Notes: a model not told the origin generated them from the sequence alone. Positions 8,780 to 17,852 are shown, counted from the first letter of the stretch. The stretch: DNA of 44,895 nucleotides from Planctomycetota bacterium (GCA_026692885.1 JAPLNJ010000689.1:1-44895), one strand, 5' to 3'. Numbers and translations are program-made.

Positions 8780-9256
8780 CTACACCGTGCAGAATTCCTG
8801 CTGCGGCCTGACAAACGTCGCCACGCCCAGGATCTGTTCCAAGTGCTCGACGCTCAGCGGCTTCTCGGTGAAACCGTCCATGCCCGCCTCGAAACACTTC
8901 TCGTAGTCCTTGGTGGACGTCAAGGCGACAATGGGTGTGTACACGTACACCAGTACTTCGCGTTGGCGGATCTCGACAGTGGCGGTGATTCCGTCCATGC
9001 CCGGCATTTCAACGTCCATCAACACGAGATCGAAATGCTGCTTCAGCAACACGGCAACCGCTTCAAGTCCATCGTTGACACAGGTTACGCGATAGCCGTG
9101 CTTCTGCAGTAATGCGGACGCTACAAGCCGGTGCACGGCACCGTCATCGACCACCAGGGCGTGCAGACCAACACGCTGGCTAGGACGGTCTTCTGCGAGC
9201 GAGATGCGAAGACCAAGCTGACTGTACAAAGGCGGGACGTTCTGGTTGGGACACAT
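8780..9256 (-). CDS. stand-alone response regulator receiver domain
   Basis: 158 aa. The ATG at 9256 is preceded by GGAGGATG, an excellent ribosome binding site. The receiver domain starts at LHALVVDDGAVHRLVASALL (acidic pair DD), carries the phosphoacceptor Asp in FDLVLMDVEMPGMDGITA, the Thr/Ser in PIVALTS and the Lys in DGFTEKPLS. No output domain follows, so it acts like CheY or as the receiver of a phosphorelay. A truncated paralogue lies at 10522-10860. No kinase gene is seen nearby. Confidence 0.92.
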   Translation of the reverse strand: MCPNQNVPPLYSQLGLRISLAEDRPSQRVGLHALVVDDGAVHRLVASALLQKHGYRVTCVNDGLEAVAVLLKQHFDLVLMDVEMPGMDGITATVEIRQREVLVYVYTPIVALTSTKDYEKCFEAGMDGFTEKPLSVEHLEQILGVATFVRPQQEFCTV

Positions 9257-10090
9257 CGGTGCATCCTCCGTGGGTACAAGGCGGGAAAAACCTGCGGTCC
9301 AGCGGGCGGAGACGGACGATATCGAGTGCCTTTTCTCTGATCCATTCCAGGGCGTCTTCTCTGTTCTGGCCCCAAGCCGCATGTCGCTGGCGGTGTGGTG
9401 ACCGTTTCGACAGCGGGTAAGAGTTAGAGCGATCGAGGCAACAAGATGTACTCGCAAGTGGACACATCGAGTTTCAAAAAAGTTCGTGTGACGCCGGAGC
9501 CGCGAACATGTTCACCGCTTGTCTCTACGCCGTGAGTCGCTCGAACAACTTCGTGCCGCGTCGTGGCCAAGAGCTGTCTCGCCGTTCCACAAATGTGGGT
9601 TTCGATCCCAGTCTGTGCACATTACCCATTCCGTCAGTCGTTTTTCTTCCAGCACTTCGCACATTGCCAGCTTTGAACGTCAAACTTGGACAAGGTTAGT
9701 CGCAATCTGCTTTTGCTGCGGCGATCCGGCCCGTGCAGTGACAGGTGCACCGGAATTTGTCGCCGCGAACAAATGTCGGTTTTGATCCCAGAGTCGCTAG
9801 ATTACCCGGCCTAATGTCGACCAACTCGTCGATGGAGTGTCGTCCCGGCGTGAAGATGACACGCTGGCAGCCAACAAGTTCAGGACGGACAAAACAGGAC
9901 TCGACGTGTGCACGGTGTTCTCGGCCGCAAACAAATGTCGGTTTCAATCCCAGAGTCGCTAGCCTACCTGATTTGAAATCGGGTGCTCCGGCTGCGGGTG
10001 TGTCGTGCCCGATGGTGAACGACAAGTGATCGAACAAGTTTACGGCTGATGTCCTGGTCGCTGGTGACCGACAACTGGTGTGCAGGTTCA

Positions 10091-10121
10091 CGGCTGATGA
10101 GCGTGACGCTCGGCCAGCCGG
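10091..10121. repeat. REP-like palindrome
   Basis: CGGCTGAtGAGCGTGACGCT continues with CggCCAGCCG: nested inverted repeats CGGCTG/CAGCCG and GAGCGT/ACGCTC. Confidence 0.7.
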
Positions 10122-10313
10122 ATGGTGCCAGCCAAGTGCTTGCCGTTCGCGACATGTGCAAACACTTCGGCGACACGTGCAGACGTTCACGAACAAGTTG
10201 CAGCCAGGTCGGTGGTGACGGTGCACGCTGCTCGCTGGTGAACAACACGTGATCGAACAAGTTTGCGGCTGATGCCCTGCTCGCTGGTGCCCGACAAGTG
10301 CTCAACACGTTTA

Positions 10314-10344
10314 CGGCTGATCAGCTTGAAGCTGGGTCAGCCGG
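10314..10344. repeat. REP-like palindrome
   Basis: CGGCTGATCAGCTTGAAGCT continues with GGGTCAGCCGG: CGGCTGA pairs with TCAGCCG and CAGCTT with AAGCTG. Same family as 10091 and 11599. Confidence 0.7.
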
Positions 10345-10521
10345 TTCGCGACACACGTAATCAGTTCGGCGACACCTGCTGTCCGCACCACGCCAAGGCG
10401 ACAGTTGCAGCCCCACCAGCGACCAGAGTCCCAAGAATGCACAACTGTACACCTACGGTTACGACGACTGCGGCCAGTCGAGTCCGCTCTCAACAGCGAC
10501 TGAGTTCATTGACCGGCTAGG

Positions 10522-10860
10522 TCATCTAGCGTCCATGCCCACAGCAAAACACTGGTCGCGATCCGTGGTCGACGTCAACGCGACAATCGGCGTGTACTTG
10601 CTCAGCCTTGCTTCGCGTTCACGAATTTCGGTCGTCGCTGTTAGACCGTCCATGCCGGGCATCTCGACGTCCATCAGGACCAAATCGAAATCACGCTGCT
10701 GTAACGCGGCCACCGCTTCGTGACCGTCGTTGGCGGGCGTCACTTGCAGGCCGAGGTTTCGCAACACGACGGAGGTCATCGCCCGATATAGTTGGCAGTT
10801 ATCCACCAGCAACACGTGCAGACCACGAAACGATGGCAGATCGCTCTGGAGGGGACCCAT
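10522..10860 (-). pseudogene. truncated response regulator receiver
   Basis: 112 codons from the ATG at 10860 (GGAG upstream). The receiver core is intact up to LHVLLVDNCQLYR, FDLVLMDVEMPGMDGLTA and PIVALTST, but the frame stops right after CFAVGMDAR. The full paralogue continues with GFTEKPLSVEHLEQI at this point, so the conserved Lys and last helix are missing. One acidic pocket residue is also changed (VDN instead of VDD). It is probably a decaying duplicate of 8780-9256; the DNA just upstream of both genes is also similar (shared TACAAGGCGGGAAA). Confidence 0.75.
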
Positions 10861-11705
10861 CGTTGCAATCTCCGTAAGTACAAGGCGGGAAACGTGGTGT
10901 GGCAGCGGCCGGGACGGACAACAGCGGAAAGCCGCTTCTGCGTCAGCGTGATCAGCACAATTCCTGCTGAAACCATACACGCTACTGAGCGACAGGTGAT
11001 GGAAAAATTTACGGCTGATGAGCCTGGTGATCGGCCAACGCTCAAAAGATGTCTTCACGAGTCCACTTATTCTGAATATTCCCAGGCTGACGACGGGTGG
11101 CGACACCTGCAGTCCCACCAGCTACCAGAGTGCCAAGAATGCACAACTGTACACCTGCTGTTGCGACGACTGCGGCCGGGTCGATTCGCTACGGCACCCG
11201 TGACGGTGTTGACTGACCGGCCCGTGTCAGTGTCGTTGTCGGTGGTTCGTGTGTCGCCGGTGGTGCAGACTTTCCACGCTCATCCGTGATAAGTCAGGCC
11301 CGCCAGCGAACCAGGACCGAATCACCAAGATGACGGTCAACTAAGCGGTGCAACGACCGCCACCGCCTCCGGTGGATCAGGCGCCCCGCTACGGGATCTA
11401 GGATCGCTGTAGCCGCGACTGAACGCCCAAGGTCGACCAACAGAGCCCGAGGGGCACGGGACGCGCTGGTGGGCCCTTCTTGGATGTTTAGCGAGGAATG
11501 ACGTCAGGAGGCTGGTTTTGGGGCCTTGGACTGGTACGGTGGGCAGGTGTTGGCGGTTGTCGACAGTGGGAAGGCGGTTGTTCATCGTCAGCACGTAACG
11601 GCTGATCGAGCGTGACGCTCAGTCAGCCGGTGGTACTCCAGCAGCGGCACCAGCAACCACCAACCACAGCTCCACCGGCACCGCCACGCTTCAGTCACCG
11701 ACCGT
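10861..11705. repeat. repeat-rich, gene-poor stretch
   Basis: Contains the second copy of the 62-bp direct repeat (11116-11177, about 57 of 62 bases equal to 10414-10475), a diverged REP unit at 11012-11037 and a good REP palindrome at 11599-11630. No open frame has a believable product. Confidence 0.6.
11599..11630. repeat. REP-like palindrome
   Basis: CGGCTGATCGAGCGTGACGC continues with TCAGTCAGCCGG. The outer arms CGGCTGA/TCAGCCG and inner arms GAGCGT/ACGCTC are perfect. Confidence 0.75.
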
Positions 11706-11915
11706 TCAGTCTCCGTGGTGTGCGGGACCACACACCAGGAACATCGACAGCGACAGTCTGGTGTGCATGATCAGTTGCGTTCCACTCACCCAGAGGAACA
11801 GTGGCCGAGGTTGTGCCAGTACCGTTACCGTTCGACCAGGTTCGACAGCCACCCAACGACAGGTGTTGCAGCCAAGAACCATGAAAACCACCAAAACCCA
11901 AGGAAACAGGCCCAT
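11706..11915 (-). CDS. possible small lipoprotein
   Basis: 69 codons from the ATG at 11915. The N-terminus MGLFPWVLVVFMVLGCNTC looks like a lipoprotein signal peptide with Cys16. A second hydrophobic patch lies near the end (LSLSMFLVCG). The frame extends to 11963 with a less convincing start. No homologue recognised, and it lies beside repeats, so it may be spurious. Confidence 0.3.
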   Translation of the reverse strand: MGLFPWVLVVFMVLGCNTCRWVAVEPGRTVTVLAQPRPLFLWVSGTQLIMHTRLSLSMFLVCGPAHHGD

Positions 11916-11916
11916 T

Positions 11917-12142
11917 GATTTTTGGTACAGGCCGAGCGTTTTACGCAAACCCTTTTCGTACAAGGGTTTCTATCGTCTAGAGAAGTTTCCTATAACTAAA
12001 GTACCTTCCTGTCTTTTAAATAAGAGGATGGTACTTTAGTTATAGGAATTATCTCAAAACCACCTTCGACTGCCACTAAACCCTGTGGGGTACTGGGTTT
12101 GAGTCACTTCTAGGCCGTATCTCTCGGCCTGTACCAAAAATC
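11917..12142. repeat. multi-hairpin structure with 20-bp perfect outer arms
   Basis: Outer arms 11917-11936 and 12123-12142 are perfect reverse complements (20 bp). Between them are three stem-loops: 11947-11954/11962-11969 (8 bp), 11989-12005/12030-12046 (17 bp, perfect, 24-nt loop) and 12078-12083/12095-12100 (6 bp). The inside is markedly AT-richer than the surroundings. It lies 160 bp beyond the stop codon of the gene at 12303-13928. It could be a structured RNA, a replication or transposition signal, or a small non-autonomous mobile element. Confidence 0.8.
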
Positions 12143-12302
12143 GACAGCACTGTTTGGACCAAGGTGGTAGGTGGATGTGGAGAGGCAGACTGGTACCAAC
12201 GATCGACACTGAATGACTGACAGCCACTGTCACTGTTACTGCCCTGGATAGTGGTGGACACAAACACACTGGTACCGACGTGATTGGCTGCCACACATTC
12301 TG

Positions 12303-13928
12303 TCACGCACCTGTAGGATGGTCGGTGTCGGTGGTGTCGCTGGAGGGGTCTGCGGTGCCGGTGGTGTCCGTGGCTGTGGTGTCGGTGGCTGTGGTGTCGG
12401 TGTCCACTGTGTCGACCGTTTCCGTCGCTGGTGGGTTGAGCATCTGCAACAACCACCGCACGTCTCTGTCACTTGCCTGGACGCCTTGTTGCTGCAGCAA
12501 CTGTGTCAGCACCTGTCGGTACGGTGGTCGACCACGCTGCTGCCGTGCGGCTTGCTGCTGGACCTGCGGCCACAGTGTTCTGGCAATTTCCAACTGTGCG
12601 GCTCGCTTGTCTGCAGCCTGTTGTTGTCGCTGATCGTTGTGCGTCTGTAGTCTGCGACGCCGGGATGCTCGATGCTGACGGGGCCGAAGGTTGGCGAGGC
12701 TGGGTGGCTCGACTGGCTTGGAAACCCGCCAGCTGCCGAAACGATCGTAGAGATGGATACCGGTCATCGCAGCCGCGTAAGTGTGCAGCCTGTTGTCGTC
12801 CAGCAGGTAGAGCGGCTGCAGGGCAAGCACACCGGGCACACCGTCGTGCAAGACGCCGCGTTCCGGCGTGGCGGTCGAGCCGAGATTGCACTTGTACCCC
12901 AATCGCTCCACCGGGTAGTTCACTGAGCTGCCCGCTAACAGGAACCGCAAAGCTTGCGGAGTGGTTGTCGGTACGGCGATGAACTCAGCCCGCAGCCACC
13001 GGCCGCAGACGTACAACTGGGCCTCGTCAGGTGACATGCCTCCAAAGTACGCGTCCTCAGCTGCTTGGGATTCGAACGTGATTTCGCCGAGAAGGCCCAG
13101 CCGGTGACTGAACCCCAACCGTTCGTCGCTGCTTCTGTCGGGACCGAGCTGGTAGGTCAGGATGCCACCCTTCAGCTGGAGCCGTGCGATCTTGTCCCGA
13201 AGTTGTTTCTTGATTTCGTCGTGGACGTAGTAGATCGGCACCCGCAGCCAAGGAAAGTTGGCCTCGTCAAACTGTGCCCGGTCTCGCCTGTTCATGTGCT
13301 GATACCACAAGTCGATGGCGTCCTGCGGCAAATTGTCGATCGAGAGATTGAGCCGGATCTGTAGCAACCAACGAAACGGAACCGGTTCAGCAAACCGTGA
13401 TCGCAGGCTGCCGTAGAGATGGTTGACCCGTCGCCCGTGGCACCAGGGGCACAGATATGCTTGCTTGCAGACAAATCGCTCAGTGGGCTGCAAACCAGGA
13501 CCGGGTTCCAGCAGTACTCCCACCGGCCAGCAACGTTGAGCCCGCTGGATGGCGTCAAGCACCCCCGGAATCCGCGAAGCATCCGGGTTTGCGGCGGCAC
13601 TGGCCAGGAAGTTGGCGTAGAGCCGCTGGTGGAGGAAGTTCAACGCGACGACCTGCAACGCGGTCCGCCGCTGCGGTTCCGGCAGGTACTTCACGGACTC
13701 CGACATCCAGTCCGGAGGGCGTCGCAGCAGGGCTTGAAACACTTGCCCTCGGTGATCGCGGATTAGTGAACCGAACAGGTTATCGCGGACGAGGTGATCG
13801 TGCGGCCGGTTGCCGATGGCCGTGATCCGCCACGGACTTGCCGGTGCCGATTCAACGGCTCCTGGCCCTGGTGCCTCGCCGCTGGTGCTCACGGTTTCGG
13901 GACTGGGGGTGTCGTCGGTGGTGCTCAC
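12303..13928 (-). CDS. 541-aa protein with Rep-like Cys motif
   Basis: No firm family. Residues about 150-173 (RFVCKQAYLCPWCHGRRV) have C-x6-C-x2-C followed by basic residues, similar to the zinc-binding stretch near the start of some rolling-circle replication initiators. It is followed by LLQIRLNLSIDNLP, which could be the first strand of such a domain, but I see no HUH motif, so the resemblance is weak. A basic Gln/Arg-rich helix (about 410-470) leads to a possible helix-turn-helix (YRQVLTQLLQQQ). The C-terminus is a Thr/Asp low-complexity tail encoded by GTGTCGGTGGCTGTG-like DNA repeats. A large foldback structure lies just downstream. Confidence 0.6.
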   Translation of the reverse strand: MSTTDDTPSPETVSTSGEAPGPGAVESAPASPWRITAIGNRPHDHLVRDNLFGSLIRDHRGQVFQALLRRPPDWMSESVKYLPEPQRRTALQVVALNFLHQRLYANFLASAAANPDASRIPGVLDAIQRAQRCWPVGVLLEPGPGLQPTERFVCKQAYLCPWCHGRRVNHLYGSLRSRFAEPVPFRWLLQIRLNLSIDNLPQDAIDLWYQHMNRRDRAQFDEANFPWLRVPIYYVHDEIKKQLRDKIARLQLKGGILTYQLGPDRSSDERLGFSHRLGLLGEITFESQAAEDAYFGGMSPDEAQLYVCGRWLRAEFIAVPTTTPQALRFLLAGSSVNYPVERLGYKCNLGSTATPERGVLHDGVPGVLALQPLYLLDDNRLHTYAAAMTGIHLYDRFGSWRVSKPVEPPSLANLRPRQHRASRRRRLQTHNDQRQQQAADKRAAQLEIARTLWPQVQQQAARQQRGRPPYRQVLTQLLQQQGVQASDRDVRWLLQMLNPPATETVDTVDTDTTATDTTATDTTGTADPSSDTTDTDHPTGA

Positions 13929-14011
13929 GCAGCTTCATTCCTTTCCGGGCTGGCCTGCGTCGGGAGACAAACCGGTTGCCGGTCGCACTGGCAATTCCAC
14001 GCCGAACGCAG

Positions 14012-16063
14012 CTAACGCATCCTGGTGGATGCCCACGGGTAGGATGGAAGCCCACGCTTCCTGATATGCAGCCGGGCAAGAACACCGTCGGTCAACGCTG
14101 CCACGCCTGCGTGGCGGATACCAAGCAGAACTCGCCGCAGAGAACTGGGCCTCTTACCCCGCAGAAGCGGCAGGATGACCGACGACGACGATTCCGGAAA
14201 GCATGAGACAACCATCGGTAGTGCACGGGCAACCGGCGCCGAAAGGTCAGCATCTGACGACATAGAGTCGTGCCAAAGTTTCAGGAGTCTATCGCGGATA
14301 TCAATGATCAATTCCTGACAGCGATCCGTGGCCGTTCCACCTATCTCCCTTCTAATCTCAGAAAGGCACCGAGCTGCAAGGGCTAGACGATGGTGTCTGC
14401 GGTCGTCGCCTGAACTTAGGAGCCGATCCAAAAGCTCTGTTGGATCGCCGATCAGCCCGGCCAGGTATACAATAACCCCCTCCCAAGACGGTCGCCATGC
14501 CTTGGCACAGGCAAAATCAAGAGGAGCTGACAAATAGAGCTTTCTCGCAGAGTCGCTGGGAAAGCGGACGCCGATGGGCTCGCCGCGTATGATGAGCAGG
14601 GCTAATTGGTGGGCTGTAAGCAACTTCGCAATTGCCTGAATGGTAAAATTATGGGCCCAGCCTTTCTTATCGGCTGGCGTCAACAATCCAGCATCACACA
14701 GCCTTGTGAGAAGACGGTCGACGACCTGTGTCAGAGAAAGGCTTCGCCGGGGTTTGCCAAACGAGGGCGCATGTTCGCTGACCGAAACTACGTCTTGAAT
14801 AGTGTATCTCCTTAGAGGCTCTTGCCCGTTTGTATCGCAAAAGTATGCCCACGCGATCTCCGCCAGGAGAGAAAACAGGTCCGTCAAATGGCCCATGCCC
14901 TCAGCAGCGGCGTCTTCCGCCGAAAGATCAAGTGCATCCAAGATGGCACCTTTCAAGAGTTTACCGTCACTCTCGTTCAGAAGCTCATCACCGTCCTTGA
15001 ATTTACATCGCGAAGAAATAAGCGTCAGAATAAAAGGACTAGCTTCGCCTTGACTGGGCAAGTCCATTTGTCCGAGAAATTGACTGACTTGTGGACAGCG
15101 GCTATAGCCGCTTGGAAACCAGCGATCGAGAAACTCGTGAACTTGGGTGGGCGAAAAAGGATATAGCTCACAACTCTCATTCCAGAAGGAGTGGTCCACG
15201 CCAGCATCCACTATCGGAACCGACGTAACGAAGACATTGCATTTCCAATTGCGAAGCGTCTTGAATACTCCCCGCAAACTGCTCACGGGCACCTTATCGA
15301 GATCATCAAGCATGAGGTAGCTTCGGCGATCTTCGATGTGGGCGACCAGGTACGACACAACCTCAGGCTTGAGAGGCAGGGTGTCCAACCATTCGCGGAT
15401 GATCTCGCGCAGTTCTTCCGCGCAGACGGACGGTGTCGCTCGTTCCGCTATGAAGTTCAAAGGAACGACGAGCGGCAACGGCATCTTAGTGTGATTCTGG
15501 GAGGAGTTCTCGATCATCACCGTGCCGATCCCGGCGAGATCGCGAGCTGACATTTCGAGAAGTAATGATTTTCCGGATTTAGGATCGCCTGTGATCAAGC
15601 ACCGCTGCGGTTCGCGTTTATTGATGAGATCTCCTTCAGGGTGCTTCGCCTTTGTGGAATCGTTCCAAATCTTTTCCGCTAACAGCTGCACACGCGGAAA
15701 CCAGTGAGCCCAATGGTGCGAGACCGTCCATTCGAAAAAGGGCCACCAGTCCGCACGAGACGTCCATTCCGTGTCTGGTAAGAACGCACCGCATTGTATC
15801 AAAGTACGTTCAGATCGAGACTTCCCCCGTGTCTTTATAATGATTTTGAATGGTCGATCCAACACGTTCCACCGACATCGCCAGTCTGCGTGAATCGAGT
15901 CAGAGCGGCAAACCCACGGCGTAACGTATACATCAGAAAGTGACCTATCAGCCAAGTAGCGATACGGTTTCTCGTAACGCTTTTCGAAACTCTCATTGTT
16001 GAATTTGTGAATGACCCACTGAAGGTACTCGCCCAGCCCTTCTGCCAGCCCAGTCTTGGCCAT
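14012..16063 (-). CDS. NACHT/STAND-type NTPase, probable defence protein
   Basis: 683 aa from the ATG at 16063 (a GTG at 16072 is possible). The central NTPase domain has Walker A GDPKSGKS (about 159-166), the NACHT-typical 'MPLPLVVPLNFI' strand (about 194-205), Walker B YLMLDDLDKV (about 249-258) and a later VTSVP strand (sensor-like). The N-terminal ~130 residues (LADRSLSDVYVTPWV and Trp-rich parts) are not a recognised effector. The C-terminal ~300 residues are helical, possibly a sensor. Bacterial NACHT proteins act against phages; here it sits between an integrase and a Rep-like gene beside a tRNA hot spot, which fits a defence cargo role. Its lower GC than neighbours supports transfer. 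Confidence 0.75.
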   Translation of the reverse strand: MAKTGLAEGLGEYLQWVIHKFNNESFEKRYEKPYRYLADRSLSDVYVTPWVCRSDSIHADWRCRWNVLDRPFKIIIKTRGKSRSERTLIQCGAFLPDTEWTSRADWWPFFEWTVSHHWAHWFPRVQLLAEKIWNDSTKAKHPEGDLINKREPQRCLITGDPKSGKSLLLEMSARDLAGIGTVMIENSSQNHTKMPLPLVVPLNFIAERATPSVCAEELREIIREWLDTLPLKPEVVSYLVAHIEDRRSYLMLDDLDKVPVSSLRGVFKTLRNWKCNVFVTSVPIVDAGVDHSFWNESCELYPFSPTQVHEFLDRWFPSGYSRCPQVSQFLGQMDLPSQGEASPFILTLISSRCKFKDGDELLNESDGKLLKGAILDALDLSAEDAAAEGMGHLTDLFSLLAEIAWAYFCDTNGQEPLRRYTIQDVVSVSEHAPSFGKPRRSLSLTQVVDRLLTRLCDAGLLTPADKKGWAHNFTIQAIAKLLTAHQLALLIIRGEPIGVRFPSDSARKLYLSAPLDFACAKAWRPSWEGVIVYLAGLIGDPTELLDRLLSSGDDRRHHRLALAARCLSEIRREIGGTATDRCQELIIDIRDRLLKLWHDSMSSDADLSAPVARALPMVVSCFPESSSSVILPLLRGKRPSSLRRVLLGIRHAGVAALTDGVLARLHIRKRGLPSYPWASTRMR

Positions 16064-16365
16064 CGCATCCACTTTCGTTCGTTGACCCAATGTTGCGTAC
16101 CACTACCAACCGCACCGAGCCACAACGTCAAGTCAGCATCGACACGAACTTGTTCAGACGTCGATCGGTGCTAAATCAACGTCAGGACGGAGCAGCCCAC
16201 CCGCTCACCGTCCAACTTCGACCGCCTCGACTCCTGACCGGCGTCTACTTCACCCACCAGCGGCCCAACACCACCTGGACCGCTTCACGCCGCGTTGCTC
16301 CCGGATTTCCGTAGCCGCATTGTGTACTAACAAGTTCGGGCGTCAACTGGACCAGGCCCCGCCGA
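16064..16365. other. about 300 bp intergenic region
   Basis: No gene or strong hairpin seen. It must contain the promoter of the NACHT gene (reading left) and the end of the integrase gene. Confidence 0.4.
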
Positions 16366-17604
16366 TCAGCCGGTTTCTTTCGCGATCTTCATCGCCAGCT
16401 CCTGGTTCTTCTCGGCATACACCTGCGTCACATCGGCCCGTGCGTGCCCAAGAATCACCTGTGCGGCCTCGACGCCGTAGACTTTCCGGACCTCGGTGCC
16501 GCGGTTGTGGCGGAGCTGGTTGGGACTCCAATCGGCGACGTTGACTCCGGATTTGCGAGCCTTGGCAATCCCGTAGTTGATCGCTTTCCCGTACGAGAGG
16601 GTGTCGTAGTGATCTCGCCGCGGACGGACCTGTTTGCGTCGTTGGCTCTCCTGCCTGGCCTTTTCCCGCAGTCGCAATTCCGACGGGTACACCGGCGTCT
16701 TGCGGTTCGCCCCCCACTTGGCCGCACGCTGCTCGTTTCGCCAAGCCTCGGCCTCCTTCGGACTGAACAAGTACGCGGTCGGATCACGATTCAGAAACGG
16801 CTTGATGAACTCCTGGGCCTTCGGTCCGATAGGGATCAATCGGCGTTTGCCACGCCAGCGGTTTTTGTGATCGTGCGGCTCAAAGACCCACACGTCGCCG
16901 GACATGTCGATGTCGCAGGCCCGCATGATGCAGATTTCGCACGGTCGCATGCCGGTCAGACGCTCGACCTGGATCATGGCCAAAACCGGGGGAGACACGA
17001 ACGGTAAGATCCCGTCGACGTGTTCATCAGGGACGGGTTCCACCGGCTCGGTTTCGCGAGCCTCGGTGCGTCCGAAACGCAGACCGCCAACTGATTGCAG
17101 TCCGTGAGAGACGGACGGTGGCACCAGCTCCTCTGCAACAGCCCAGTTGAAAAACCGTTTGATGCGGCCCACGCGGCGATTGACCACGTTGCGACACAGG
17201 CCACCCTCCACCATGTGCTGCCGGACCGCCTGTAGCGACTTCGGCCCGAATCCGCTGGCCGGTGTGGACGCGTACAGGTCTCGCAGCGGCTGCAGTGCCT
17301 CAAGCATGCAGCGTAGCTCCTTGGTCGGTTTCCCGTCCTTGCTGTAGTAACCCTTGGCGAATTCCCAGTAGGCGACGATCAATTCGCCGATGGAAATCTC
17401 TTGATGAGCTGGCTGGGCCGTTGATGGCTGGAGCGAAGTCTGCTCCGAGACCGACATCTCGGCAATGTAGCGAGCGTATTTTTCGCGACTTTCCGGCGAG
17501 CCGTATGGCCCCAAGTAGATATGCTCGCGGTTGATGATTACGCGGGCTTGGCCGGATGGCTTGTGCAGCCGGTAGGACGGGACGTGACCTTTACGTTTGG
17601 GCAT
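16366..17604 (-). CDS. tyrosine recombinase / integrase
   Basis: 412 aa starting MPKRKGHVPSYRLHKPSGQA, with AGGAG before the ATG at 17604. The N-terminal arm-binding and core-binding parts cover about 1-180. The catalytic domain has the Arg in LTGMRPCEI, a Lys in the HDHKNRWRGK region, the box-II Arg/His set in LRHNRGTEVRK, the His in ILGHARADVT and the nucleophile Tyr in QVYAEKNQ. All key residues are present. The gene reads away from the tRNA-Arg gene 120 bp behind its start, so it probably belongs to an element, perhaps decayed, lying to the left and using the same tRNA. Confidence 0.93.
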   Translation of the reverse strand: MPKRKGHVPSYRLHKPSGQARVIINREHIYLGPYGSPESREKYARYIAEMSVSEQTSLQPSTAQPAHQEISIGELIVAYWEFAKGYYSKDGKPTKELRCMLEALQPLRDLYASTPASGFGPKSLQAVRQHMVEGGLCRNVVNRRVGRIKRFFNWAVAEELVPPSVSHGLQSVGGLRFGRTEARETEPVEPVPDEHVDGILPFVSPPVLAMIQVERLTGMRPCEICIMRACDIDMSGDVWVFEPHDHKNRWRGKRRLIPIGPKAQEFIKPFLNRDPTAYLFSPKEAEAWRNEQRAAKWGANRKTPVYPSELRLREKARQESQRRKQVRPRRDHYDTLSYGKAINYGIAKARKSGVNVADWSPNQLRHNRGTEVRKVYGVEAAQVILGHARADVTQVYAEKNQELAMKIAKETG

Positions 17605-17626
17605 AGTGCGGCTCCTTTCAGCCTGA

Positions 17627-17648
17627 AAAGTGGTAGTCGTACCACTTT
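17627..17648. promoter_or_regulatory. operator-like palindrome upstream of integrase
   Basis: AAAGTGGTA and TACCACTTT are perfect 9-bp arms around GTCG. It lies 23 bp before the start codon of the minus-strand integrase, where a repressor could block it. Confidence 0.55.
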
Positions 17649-17724
17649 CCAAGGACATCTAGGCCGCACTGCCCTACGTCGGACAGGTACGCTAAGTCAA
17701 GCGTTCGGCTATGGTTATGTTCAG

Positions 17725-17797
17725 TACCCCCGGCAGGATTCGGACCTGCGACCTACGGTTTAGGAAACCGTCGCTCTATCCCCTGAGCTACGAGGGC
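17725..17797 (-). tRNA. tRNA-Arg (anticodon CCT)
   Basis: 73 nt. Acceptor stem GCCCTCG/CGGGGGT with a G-U closing pair, D arm GCTCAGGGGATAGAGC, anticodon arm with loop TTCCTAA (anticodon CCT), T arm GCAGG-TCCGAAT-CCTGC, discriminator A. CCA is not encoded. Its 5' half (anticodon loop to 5' end) is duplicated at 34579-34618, marking integration of the element to its right. The element therefore supplies the 5' half and upstream promoter of this tRNA copy. Confidence 0.95.
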
Positions 17798-17799
17798 AA
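17760..17799. repeat. attL direct repeat, 40 bp
   Basis: Starts TTAGGAAACCGT and ends GAGCTACGAGGGCAA. It covers the anticodon loop, anticodon stem, D arm and 5' acceptor strand of the tRNA-Arg gene. Perfect match to 34579-34618. Confidence 0.93.
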
Positions 17800-17852
17800 G
17801 TGCTTATCTAGTAAGTGTTTATGAGCGTTTTTCGTTTCCCGTGTTCCGCACG

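Larger units (their letters stand above)
9257..10521. repeat. repeat field between two receiver genes
   Basis: No gene is supported. A unit starting ACAAATGT(G/C)GGTTT and containing ATCCCAG occurs three times (9589-9627, 9769-9807, 9931-9968), spaced 160-180 bp apart. A 62-bp segment at 10013-10074 recurs at 10236-10297 with about six differences. Two REP-like palindromes lie at 10091-10120 and 10314-10344. A further 62-bp segment at 10414-10475 recurs at 11116-11177. Confidence 0.7.

Noticed and set aside
9589..9968. Possible CRISPR array
   Set aside because: Only three units, spacing of 160-180 bp, no constant spacer length and no cas genes.
17627..17648. Terminator for the tRNA or the integrase
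   Set aside because: The palindrome lies upstream of the integrase start and has no T-run following it in the tRNA reading direction strong enough to call; an operator is more likely.
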